Source: Macropodus opercularis (taxonomy: Eukaryota > Chordata > Actinopteri > Anabantiformes > Osphronemidae). From it: a DNA stretch of 64,000 nt. Made by a program: the position numbers and the translations under genes. The notes beneath the pieces are model-generated. The model had not been told where the DNA came from. It was given only the letters and a program-made list of their open reading frames with translations, and did no database searches. Shown here in pieces: positions 50,401 through 62,600 of this stretch (position 1 is the stretch's first letter; each line of letters begins with the position of its first letter). Location of the stretch: contig CM061091.1 in the NCBI GenBank assembly GCA_030770545.1, positions 14,254,501-14,318,500 of the forward strand. Reading direction: 5' to 3'.

Positions 50401-52891
50401 GGGTAATACTGAATTTACTGGCGCCTGCTATTTACATGTAGCTTAATTAATGTATACTTAATAACCACTACAGTACAGTACAGATAAGACCATTTTCAAA
50501 AAGGTTTCAAAACACAACTCATAATGTACAGGAAATTACACCACCCATATAACAGTTGATGACATTGATCATGAATAAGGCTGTGCAGTACGACCAAGTC
50601 TCATTTCCTGGTATGCAGCAGTTAATTTCACATCTAGATAAGGACACATATCACAGTATAGTACATATAAAATAACCTTTTTGTTATTACAGTGATGGTA
50701 AATACATTCTTGCCGTATTTAGAGCTTTTGTCGTACGGCACCTTTACGGTTTCCATGTCTTTCTGTACAGTGTGACGTGCTGCAGGCCGTTTGCAGTGTC
50801 TGCGTCGGCTTTGAGCTGTACGTTAGCAGCTCTCATCCGTGACGTTGTTTAAACTGTTTGATGTGATTCTTGCTTGGCTGAAAGAGGTTAGCGGCGTTTG
50901 AGTTTGTTGTGGGGAGCGGTACGATTACAGCACAGTTCGATTCTCCAGGTCTGTGGCGCGTCATAGCGTAACGACCTCCAGCCCACAGACGGTGCTCATC
51001 TTTTGGGTAAGAGTACTGATTTACCTTGTTCTGTCATGTTCACGCTCCGCGCTGTCCCCGCGTAAAAAAACCAAACAACCTTCATCCTATTAAGTGTGTG
51101 ACGTGCAACACGTAATATGAAATGGGAGATTCTCATTTTGCGCAAGCCTGACTGGTAACGATGTTAATAATATGAGAGGCAGGTTGAAACTGTTTATAAA
51201 TGCTGCAGCTGCTCATGGAGATGTTATGAGTAATTTTATTATATAATCGTGCCTTTGTTCAATGTCTTCATATGCTTCATACGTGTGTTGATATTGAATG
51301 TTATAAGCAGCTCATTACTGTACTTGCATATTAACTGAGGAGTTTGCTGATGCTTTGCAGTATTTTGACCAGAGCCTGTCTTTACCTACCTATCGCTTTA
51401 TATGATGGATTTCTATTACCATACTAATATTATTAGTGTCACTAATCTGCTGTACTTTGTGTTTATATGCAAATGTAGCCCCTGAGTCACAGATGGAGGT
51501 TAAAACCTGGGTGTCACTTTTTGACAGTAAGGCCACCCTCATGCTGCTCTGGCTCACTGTGATTGAGTCAAACAAAACAGTTTGCTCCGCAGGAAAAAAA
51601 GAAAAAAAAAACATTTGTCCTGCTCTACTTAAAAATTCCTTTTAATATGTTCCTACTTAATGTAGGCAGGTATAAAACACTGCATCCAGTGAAAACGTGG
51701 AAAAGGCCTCTATACCAGAGCAGCATCTGTCCAGATGATGCTTACTGGGAATACAATAGACCACTAAAGGTTGATATACTGTAATGGGCTAAGATAATTA
51801 GAGTTATAAAACCCTCTATAAATGCCCCATTGAGATCAGAGTATTAGATTATGCCCACAGAAATGCACGCCCACTGCTTTTTTTAATTTAAGGCATGAGT
51901 GTTAGCAGAAATATCATTTAGCCATGTGATCGCATTGGAGGTGTACATACAGATAAAGACGGGGATGCTCCATAAAGCTGCTTTAGAGCTGGGTGATAAG
52001 TGCTTGAATTACAAGTCAGCTTCTGTGACCGAGTGACTGTAAACTTTCCAGCAGTTCGGAGGCACGAGCTACTGCAGTGAACAGCTCCAGGCGCCAAAAG
52101 TAATTAACAAAAACTTAAAATAATTTGAGCTAATTCTTTTCTTGCTATCTGGTGGAGAATGATGCATTACTGTATATGTTGATTATGAGTGGAAAGAACG
52201 CCTTTATCTGCAAAGTGAATACCTTATGCTGAGCCGGCTTCTTTAAAGAGGCAGCTCCGGGGGATGTTTGCAATGTGCTCTCCCCCCTTCTCATTTTCAT
52301 TCGCGTCTTTCCCTTTTACACTGGCAATTCAAACGAAAACACTTCGCTATTACATGTCAGTCATCACCTGCAGGAGCCTGCTCTCCGCCCGTGTTCAGGC
52401 CTGGCTGCCTGTGGCCAGACTAAAGCACGATACACGTTGTGTAGCAGGGTTTTTTTTTTTTTTGCATTTTGCCATGTGTGATCCCAAGCCCTGCGTCGAC
52501 TATTTTGCGTGTTCCCTGTGAAAGCACAGGGTGAGAGCTGGCCCCATTTAATGTCCTCTGATGGCCTCAGCCTGTTCTTTATCTCTCTCTGCATCACACG
52601 GTTCTGAGTGGCTGTAATAGGATAATAGTCTCGTCTGTATTTGTTTTTAGACCATTGACTTGAAACGTTGTTGATACATTTGTCTCGGCAAATGCAGGTA
52701 AATGATGTTTTCTGCCACTAACAAAGAGAAGGTGGTTCTTTGAAAAAAAGCAATAGAAAAACATAAAAATATTCAGTTGAAAAATAATTCTGAATTAGTT
52801 GGATTATTATGTAGACCTAGAGAGTCTAGAATAACAGGCCTGTAACGAGTCCTTCTTTACTGTGGTCCAGTTCACAATAAGAGAACTTATA

Positions 52892-52930
52892 ACAAAATAT
52901 AAAGTGAACCGTGTTCACCTTATATTTTGT
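52892..52930. repeat. Near-perfect 18-bp inverted repeat with 3-base loop
   Basis: Arm 52892-52909 (ACAAAATATAAAGTGAAC) and arm 52913-52930 (GTTCACCTTATATTTTGT) are complementary apart from one position, with CGT between them. If transcribed from the minus strand, the odd position becomes a G:U pair, so the stem is fully paired. It is shorter than a typical pre-miRNA stem. Confidence 0.8.
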
Positions 52931-53039
52931 CTTGACGGCTGCTGAGATTCTGCCCTGTTGTCCGGTGTCTGCACAGGCCTCTGAAGCTCCGCTTGGTTCT
53001 CGAATCACCTCCCTCTCCCCTTTTTGTCTTGGTACAAAT

Positions 53040-53410
53040 GACTCCCACCTCGGTTTAATTAATCAGTAGCCAAGAAAACCTAATGACATTTTTTATTAGT
53101 TATTATGGCTTATTGATTGATTGAGTGATGGGGGAGGAAACCAGCAAATTCCTCCATTTAAATTCAACCCAGCGAAGGTGCAGAGAGTGAGGGGATTGGA
53201 GCACATTCTCTGTTTCTGGCTGCCTGCTCATTTTTATCATACAGTATAAAAGGAGCAGACAGAGACTAAAATACAACAGCTGCATTCGTCTCATCCTGTG
53301 CGTTTGGTGTAATTATTTAGAAATAATGAATTGAGTAATGATGGCATAATTTAGAGCTTTCATTAATCTGGTGACTGGCTGTGTTAATCAGTTAAGCTCC
53401 GCAGTTGGGA
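53040..53410. promoter_or_regulatory. Candidate regulatory block with TAAT motifs
   Basis: The block contains GGTTTAATTAATCAG, CCTAATGAC, TTATTAGTTATTATGG, ATTGATTGATTGAG, GTAATTATTTAG, AATGAATTGAG, TTCATTAATC and GTTAATCAGTTAAGC. No coding frame of note overlaps it. Confidence 0.25.
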
Positions 53411-55579
53411 TGGTGCATATCCAATGAGCAGTCGCTACCACCTGCAAGTATCGTGCAGGAGAGCAGAGGTTAGACAGCGGGAAGTGGACGCCAGAGAGCG
53501 GTGCGTGCTTTGGACATCTTTGTAGTAATGCAACTTAATTTAACTTGGGAAATTAAGTCTAGCAAGTACAACGCTCCATTTACGAGTGTGTTACAAAAAC
53601 ACGATCCCCCGTATTTGCTGTAATGTATGGATCATGGTTTCCCTTCTCATAAAGCTGGAGGTGGTAACAGTAAGAGTGGCTCTGTCCAATTAGAACAAAA
53701 TCTGTCTACCACACTTTTTCTTAAAGGTCACATTTTCTTTTCTTCCATTTATATTAATTTATCAGGATGAAAGTTAAAATTAAAGGGCTCACAAGTGGTT
53801 GAATTTATGTGTTCTTCTTACACGAGCAACGTCCCAAAGAGCTGCAGTAGCTCAGTAATGACACCGTGCTCTTGTCGCTAACGCAGCGGCGTATCTGGCA
53901 GGAGGGGCCTGTGTCAGGGTGGTGCATATGCAGGTAACAGCTGTGCCCCCCAGCCCAGCGTCCCAGCAGCCTTTTAGTGGGGATGTCATGTTTGCTTCCT
54001 GGGGATATAGTCGTCCAACTCAACGCAGCAAATCCTGCTTAAAATCTGAGCATATTCAGGCCAGTGGAAGATAACAGGATTGCACATGAGACCTGTGCTA
54101 ATGTCTTCTGAAGGGCATAGGGATAAACAGACACTTGTCTGTGCAGTGGAGGGAGTGGAGTGTTGGATGGAGGGAACGTGAGGGGCTGGGGATGGAGATA
54201 GCCATTCTCTTTCAGGCAAATGACCTCCCTTAGCTACAGCGCAGCTAAGTCCCCCCGCCCCCTCTCCATATACAACTTTGGGGTCTCATTCCCTCTCATA
54301 TTGTTTTGTATGAAGGCCAGTGTCCTTATTTATGTTTTTTTTTTCCTTCTTTTCAGTGTGTGCGCTTTGAGACTCCAGCGGTGGTGAAGTTGCCATGACT
54401 TTCATTAAAGCCGAGGCCGAATGAAATATGGATGTGCAGGGAGTGAATTAGAGTGATGGAATGGGCCAAATATTGCCTTTGTGGTGTCTCGGCAATACTG
54501 TCTTGAGGGGATAGAAACTCAGGCCTGAGGAAAGTAAAATCCCTTTCCAAGTTCAGCGCATTCATCAGCAGGCCAGAGAAGTTTGCCTCCATGCAATGTT
54601 GATGACTGTTGTGCTACTGAGTATTTTGGTATATGAGGGAGAACTGGAATCACTGGGAATATCCGTAACCTTTACCTGTGATCAGGGTTTGACCTGAGGA
54701 AAATGATTCTAACTACAGTGTTACTTCAACAAATCTATTACACCTCTGAAGCTGAAATACCAACAGTGAATAAATGTAACTTGCTTGTAATGATTTTATG
54801 GACAGACCTTCTCATCAACATTTCTTTTTAACTTGCACTTTATCCAAACTGCTAAAACTCATCTACTGTAATAAGCAGTAGAGCCAGTCCTCAGTTGTAG
54901 TTGTAGAAGTATTAGATTGTCCAAATGTATAAGCTGCATATCTCAGTCTTCAGATCAAACCTGATCCATCCAACCTGAAATAAGAACATGCTTCTCCTGC
55001 AAGTCGCTGAATAATTGGCTATTGACAACAAGTTGTCACGACACCGAGTTGGATCCACTTGGTCCCGGCTTGTTGTCATTCTGCATAAATGAAATGCAGC
55101 AGAGTCAGCAATATAAATTCAATCTCTTCAGCTCAAACTAATCCTGAATAGGCCTTGGTGTGGAAACATTTGCAGTGTGAGTGAGTTCATTCTCAGCACA
55201 TGGCAGATTTTCCATCAGTCGTTACGATAAAACTTGACATATGTACTAATGTCTCCGTGCCGTTATAGAATTTTAAGATTCCATGGGAATTCATCCAACT
55301 TCGGCTGATGTTGGAAACAGAAACGGAGATGGTGAACGCGCTGACGTTCACTGCAGAGGTAAAGTCTGCAGTACCAAAAAGTATATTCTCGTCACAGCGG
55401 CGATGTGGGGAGAGCGAGCTGATGTGGGAACAGAAAGCTTAATTGAACAAACTAATGAGTAGTTCTTATTTCCATTGGGGATGTGCTAGTGAGATTGTTT
55501 GACAGTTTATCTGTGATAAATAAATGCTTTAGGAGCTAATTAGCGTCGAGGCCCTCGGGGGAGGGGGTGCTGACTGTCC

Positions 55580-55581
<2 letters not shown>

Positions 55582-55635
<54 letters not shown>
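55582..55635 (+). repeat. (GT)n microsatellite
   Basis: About 26 GT units make this the longest dinucleotide tract in the window. It immediately follows a GC-rich GGGGGAGGGGGTG stretch. Confidence 0.95.
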
Positions 55636-55637
<2 letters not shown>

Positions 55638-56447
55638 CTGCATGTTGCCATATCTTCTAGTTGACAGCGGGTCCACTTCCTGCTCCATCTCACCCCACCC
55701 CCTCACTCACACATTTGCACGCTCTTCAAACCATTCCTATGTTTAGCAACACCCATGAAGTGAACTCATTTGTTTAATAGTCCGTGCGATACAACTTCTG
55801 TGTCATTTGTTTAATGTGAAACAAAGCGGAGGTGCGAAACGTACACATCGCGGTTCATGTCGAGGTTATAGTCTAATGATAAAGCCGTTTAAATGTTTGT
55901 ACAGAGCGAAGCTGCATGTTTGAAGTTTTAATGCCAGGCTAAGCTCACTGTCTGCTGGCTGTACAGGAACAGTGGAGTCTGAAAGTATTTTGATGATTTA
56001 AAGCTATTTCCAGCATATTTATAAGCTACTATACATGATAACTCAGAAATGAACCGGACTCACACTTTTCACCGCAATCTAAGTTTGACTAAACTTCACT
56101 GGGTCAAACAACAATAGGTTGTACTGACAATTTCACCTATCGCAGTGTTTAGGGGCCCTTTTCTATGTCTGTATTGGGCTGTTAGGAGATGTATGCTACA
56201 GCCTGTCTTGATAAGAGCATATCTGCCAGTGGGACCACATTGAGGAGTCAGAGGTTGGCCGTATCTCGGTCCCTGGACGAGCGCTGCATCGAGGCGTCAG
56301 GGTCTGGGGTCTCTACGGCAATGCACACTGTGCGAAGAAAGTTCAAACCGTGACGTACTGCCTGAATGTTGTCTCCTCTCATTCCTTCTGAGGTGACGGT
56401 TAAACAAGACCGTTTTGTTTGGCACGTTCCAATTATTAAGGTATTTG

Positions 56448-56540
56448 TGCATGTTCTCTCCGTGTCTGTGTGGGTTTACTCCGGCGTCCTCCCACAGTCC
56501 AAAGACATGCAGTTACGTTGACTGGAGATTCTAAATTGCC

Positions 56541-56571
<31 letters not shown>

Positions 56572-56610
56572 AGCGTGACCTGTCCAGGGTGAACCCTGCC
56601 TCTTTCTCTT
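56448..56610 (+). mobile_element. Fragment of a dispersed fish repeat with internal (TG)n
   Basis: The stretch contains CTCCGTGTCTGTGTGGGTTT, CTCCCACAGTCCAAAGACAT, GATTCTAAATTGCC, a TG tract (56541-56570) and GACCTGTCCAGGGTGAACCC. I recall these strings, in this order, as part of a very abundant repeat of teleost genomes. The family name and the ends cannot be fixed without a repeat library. No coding part is present. Confidence 0.7.
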
Positions 56611-59600
56611 ACTGCCTATGAAAATGAAATTTCCTGAACTGAACGGTACAAGCATCTAGGCCAAAAACAACGTGTTGATGTAATTGATTATGTAGATATG
56701 TCAGTTTGGATGAATTACTTTCATCACCAATTATGGCAGCCCCCACTCTCAGGCATGCTGAAAATGCGTCCGTACCACAAAGTGTCAGATTATTTCATCA
56801 GAGACTTAATAAAATGGTGCTGTACACAGTTTGTAAAGCTGACATAGACAAATGTTACCACAGTAGTAGTAGTGGAAAAAAAAAAAAAACTTCTCCTGGT
56901 TCCCACCAAATTAAAAATGACTGCACGTCATGTACCTGTTTATTAAAGGCATTTTTCCTGATTGTTGGTTGGTATCAGTGCCTGAAAGTAGTTATTTCAT
57001 TCTTATCTGTGGTGAAAGGATGGCTGCCCAGAGCTGATGCCAACAATACGGCAGTACGGCAACACTGCTTTCTAGCACATTTTCACTGTGTATTAACCTC
57101 CTGCTGGAACATTTAGCAGATAATTAGAACAACACATTTTTGATTACAATTAAAATTGACTCGAATGAATGTAGTAAACCACACCTGCCGTAATAAGCTC
57201 ATACCATGCATAAACATTTTGATAAGATACTGTAGTTGCAGTTGCAAAGAACTAATGGTTGTAAGTCAATGTTAGCGGCTCTTTAATTAAAACTCTTCTA
57301 AAATGTTTTGGTGTAATTGCCATTAATTGGATAAACACTTAACACTTAAAACTAAAACTTTTTTAAGCTTGGTGTAACAGATGAAAGCATCCCACTGAAG
57401 AATCCTTAAGAAATGTTGTCAAAAGTCTCCGAATAGCGAAGTGTATTGACTGGGAAGGTTTCAAGAAGACTTCAGGAAAGGTAAACAAAATGAAAGCTTT
57501 GCGGTTATGAAACATTCTTTTTATTGTCAAGGGATCTGTTTTTGTTAATCCATTAAGAGAAGACTGTCTCTGTGCACAGAGGTCAAACTTTCAAGTAGGG
57601 GACTGAATTTCTATGCAATCAGAGCAAGCCGAAGTGAGAATTTGAAGTAGAAAGGTGGAATAAAACATGCACAAGTAGAACACAATGAACACGATAATTA
57701 TGCTAAATTATAAAGTGTTGCTGACATCTGTCACCCCAGAATTTCTTTCAACAACTGAAGAGAAATAAACAGAGAACATTCCTCTGTTGTGAAGGAGTGT
57801 AATCCTCTTGCCTCCCTGTGCTCTTTTCTTTTCTACTGACAATGATAATTACAGTTTTTGTTGGACAGCTTTCAAGGATTTATCTCCTTTTTGTATTAAT
57901 GACTTTCTGAAGGTTTTAAATCCAAAAAGTTTAATTTGCTGGTTTTGTGTAACCATTGTAACTTTTCAATTTTGCACACTTTTGTTTGAAATACCTTTAA
58001 GTTGTTCTGTGACATTCCTCTTGATGTTCTGTCATAAAAATATTCCCGCAGTTGCAGCTGCTCCTCTACACATATAGTTTTTGATGAAAAACTGCAGTGT
58101 ACTTTATGTTTGCCCGGGGGTAAATGTGTTTGTGAAGCTAAATGGGTCCAATTGAAAACCCACTTAACAAGTGATTCAGAATACATACTTTGTAATTTCC
58201 CTGCAGAACAGCAGATGTGAACTGTCACCTCAGTCGGCAAGAGAATACCGTTTGTCTTCCGATGCCGTTTTCTGATCGCATGTTGAATTAGTTAGTTTTA
58301 GGCACAGCAACGTATTAACAGTAGTTTGTGAACATATCCGAATTAATTGTTTCCCTCTGCTAACATCAGACATCTTGAGGATTTGTCGCAACCACCTCTA
58401 ACCTTAGTGTTTGCACTTCAGTAACATCTCTATTTCCACCCATGCTGCAAACCAGAAACACTCGCATAACCAACATTTTGGGACATGAAAATAAACGGTG
58501 CTGTTGTTCTTCACCACAAGCCTCTATCCCAAACCCATTAACAGTAGCCTGCTCTTATTCTCCTTTATTAGCTACACAAACTTGCCAAAACAACCACTGA
58601 ACTGTGGCTTGAAACATCTCATACGAACCAAAGAGAAAAACATTAAAGTATAACAAGCCATCTGGGTTTAAATCAAAGAAAACTCCCTGCCACTAAACCC
58701 AGTTGGGTCGGCTTTTCAAAAATGTTCTCCATGTTGCAATTTCAGGACAATGACTGACAGACCACAGAGCGTATCCCCTCATTCAAAGCTTAGTCCTCAT
58801 AACCAAGCTGGGTTTTAATCTGACCGAGCCACCTGTGAGCCTCGTCAGAACTTGAGCCCACAGGGGCAGAGCTGGGCTTCATTACTATGTCGCTGGTTCT
58901 GGCCCAGTTCTCTCTGCTCTATCTCCCCGCCTCTCTGTTCTTCAGTACCTTGCAGGCATGCTACAGAAATGAGAGCCGGCTGCTCGGTCCTCCACATCAC
59001 TCCATGGCCGCAATTTGTCATTTTTCACAGGCGTTGAAGCCTTTTATGAAACGAAATGAGTTTCCCTAAAATGAAGCGCCACAAAAGCTCCGTGATTAAT
59101 TTGCTTGTTAGGCTATTGCAGCTGTCACCTGTGGAAGACATCTGGACAGCAGATTGACTAATGCCAGCAGTAGGGCTGAAACACGGCGCTCGCTCTCTCA
59201 TAACCCACCCTACAGTCAGCCTTTCAGTGAGCTTTTAAAGGCACTGCTCACTGTTTGAAATAGCCACTTTCTGAGGGGCAATTAATAAGCATTACTCGTG
59301 ATTGACATGGTAATTAGTTGCATTAATGTGGTCATAAGAGGCTTTGTATGCAGTGAACTGTTGAAGGGTGGGCAGTAGACATTAGGAAATGGGAAATAAG
59401 CACTGTGACCTCACTTAAAAAATAATTGTCCATTTGATTATCACCACTTTTTTGACAGTAATTTTGTCTCAAATGGCACCGCCAAAGTAACAAAAGTATA
59501 ATTTCAGCTTTCAGATTATGCACCACTCAGTCGTGTGAATCATTTAAATCTTTTATTATCACTGGAGCAGAGTTTTTTTATTATGTTTTTTTTATAAGAA

Positions 59601-62600
59601 TGCTGTCATTATATATTGCTAATGGCTGCTGTGTTGGTGCACGCAAAGGCATTTTTGCACCAGAGCGGTAACACGGTATATAAAGGCAAAAATCTTCCTC
59701 TTACAATTCCATAATCCAGGAGAAATCCTCATAACAAAACATTTTGCATGAGAAACACGTTCGCTGTAATCATCCACAAACAAGAAAGTTAAATCTTAAA
59801 CAATTATTTAGATTTACTGAGGGGAAGTTAAAAGAATAGAATGGAGGCTTTCCGCTCATCAAAGGATGCAGCGGCGCACGTTGTTAGAAACGCGGATGTT
59901 TAAGGGCTGCGTCTACTGTAAACCCCACGGAGAAGCAGCTCTCACTGTGCAGCTCCGTGCGCATTTCTCTCATGCGCTGCTGACTAATTCACTTTTATCT
60001 TTATCTTTTAGTCCGACAATCTCATAAACCAATACGGTGTTCATTCAAAACTGTTTATCCGGCCGTCTGTGCTCTTGTATGCTGTACCTGTCCAGAACAA
60101 AATGGCAACAAGCCAGAGTAAAGAAGAAGCAGCTGATAAGAAAAGCTGAAAACTTTTAAAATGAGACAGAACCAAGGCAAGGCTAAAGGAAATCAATGAA
60201 TACTGAGCTCACTGTGTATATGGCAGTTGGCAGATAAAGACATTATGGGATGCACTTTTGCTCCGTTGCTCCTAAAGTGTTTGTGGGCAATTGTTTACAG
60301 TTGCTGTAAGTACTTGATAAGCTACAATTGCAACACCACATCAAATGTGCAAGGCCATGCAGATCCACACAAATTATTGAATAGCTTTTAAAGCAGTTAC
60401 CAGCTTCATTGACTCATCCAGTCCACTTTCCCCTGCTAATGGTAATGGGATTTTAGCAGCGCTGGTTAAAACATTGTGTGACTTGGTAGTAAGCCACGTG
60501 AAGAATGTAAAGCCAGACATGCGGCCCTTTAAGCAGAGGCCTCTTCCAAAGTTGTCTAACTTGTGTAATTCTCGCAAACACTTTTTGATGACAGGGTTTA
60601 TGCCGCAAACTCAAAAGCTTCATTTCCTCTACTTGATCTGAGAGGTCTTGGAGCTCACTGCAGTACCCAGAGTTGTGTAATGGTGAGCGCAGGCTTATTT
60701 TTTAATTATTGAGGAATTAGAGGGTAGCATTGGTTTATTTGTGTATCCTGTGTATTAATAAAACATCTCTTCGAATACCAAGGCTTTGTTGGCATAACTG
60801 GTGCTCAGTAAATCTACAAACGCAAGGTTCACAGACTGGAGATTTGACCAGGCTGTGGCATTGGACGGATCCTATTACTGTAAGCAATGCTTCAGTTCAT
60901 ACAACTATGAAATTCCTGAGAGAGAACATATAAAGGGCTGCGCTACTCTAACAATAAACAGCATCACTGAGAGACCAGAGCCTTAACAAACACTGAATTC
61001 AAATCGTAGACACGTTACTGTATGTGTCTGTTTGCTAAATTATCAAGGCATTCATGGGATCATACTGTGCAGACATCTGTGCTCTCATGCTCGCATTTAA
61101 CACGTTACCTGTGCGGTATTTTGAATCGGTGCACACAGAGTTCACCATCCTCCACAGGGAGACGGGTCACGTTCTCGCTCACAGTAACTGGTTTCCTTCA
61201 CACGATCGATAAAAACTGGTCCAACTGGACAATTGGCACATTCAGCTGTTTATGTTTTTCATATTACAGCACTGGTTGAAAACGTCGCATCAATTAGCAT
61301 TTTCTTTTGAAGCTTCTCTGTGTAAGACTCACTAAATATGAAAATACAACCCTGGCTTTGAGTGGGTTTGATGTAGATAGTAGTTCAACATGTCTCCCTT
61401 ATACAAATGCACTTGTCAGTACATGTACAGGTTTTGAGTGTGTAATGTGTTCAGACTGGTGACTAAATAAAGTGCACCCACAACAGACGGCGTGCATACT
61501 AACGAACCTTTGATGTTGATGGACATTAATCTCCCACAATGGAAAATGCAAGTAAATTAAAGAGCTGCTCAAAGCCGCAAAAACTTTAAATTGTTTTTTG
61601 GTGGTGGTGAAATGGGTCCCAAGAAAACAGCGATTGACGCCCAAAAGGGTAAAAACATATCATTACAGTTTACTATAGTTACTTTACATACATCTATTCT
61701 AGTACCATTGAGACTTTTTTTTATAAGCAGTTTACATAAAAAACTGAAGGTACCACTGCCTTTTAATGTAGATGAGATAAAATCCCAACATATGTGTTAG
61801 TGGAGGTCTCTGTATTAACGGATAATTACAGTGACAGGAGCGAGTGAGTCACCTGTCGTGAAGCTAGCCCGTGTTTGTTTTGCTCTGGAGAGGATGTACA
61901 CAGCATTCAAAATGTAAACCCACACTGATTTTCTTCTGCTCGTTAAGATAGGAGGAGAAAAAAGCCCATACGATCAGTATTTAATGACCTTACCATGGAA
62001 AAGCCAAACTGCAAGGGGAACGAAGGGCATTGCTCAGTGAAAATGCACTTAACTCCTTCGCTAAACTTGTGCTGCATCCCTGTAGCTGCAGCCTCAAAGT
62101 CATTTTAGACAGAACTGACAGACTAATCTTGCCCCTCCCAGGCACTCAGGGAAATGACGCCTCCTCCTAAGACTTCAGATCCTAGCCTCACTGCCTCTCT
62201 GTCCTAATATCTCTCATCTCATAACGCCACAACCAGAAATACAAACACACCGTGGCATATTGCCGTGACGTCGGTGTTTTTAAGATCAAATGCTCTGCCA
62301 CATAAAAGCAGCATTTCCAGCCGGAAACACACACCGGCGAGCACGAACGCAGCACGAACAGACAGGCACACACACAAACAGACGCACACTGTGCTACAAT
62401 GGCTGTCGCAGGGCTATTTCAATAATTCCCAGCATGTATGTTTAATGGTGAGGGCCCAACAGGAAATGATCGGCAAATGAAACGAAGCAGCGGGTTATTA
62501 CGTACCACTCTGGTGTCAGCCCAGGCCTCCCCACCATTAATTTTATTGTAACTCATTTTTGCAGCCAGAGTGGAGCAGGATTTAATGTTTCCATTCCCCA

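Larger units (their letters stand above)
41600..56440. other. Gene-free upstream flank of lmo1, second part
   Basis: No supportable gene is present. Long frames such as 48352-48732 and 44913-45281 show no domain or splice logic. The contents are TG microsatellites (42300-42349, 55582-55635), a polypurine tract (43470-43550), candidate AT-motif blocks (44580-44720, 47160-47420, 53040-53410) and the hairpin at 52892-52930. Confidence 0.5.

Noticed and set aside
56706..57116. 136-codon plus-strand frame
   Set aside because: It contains a poly-A-encoded lysine run and has no recognisable domain, which is consistent with chance.
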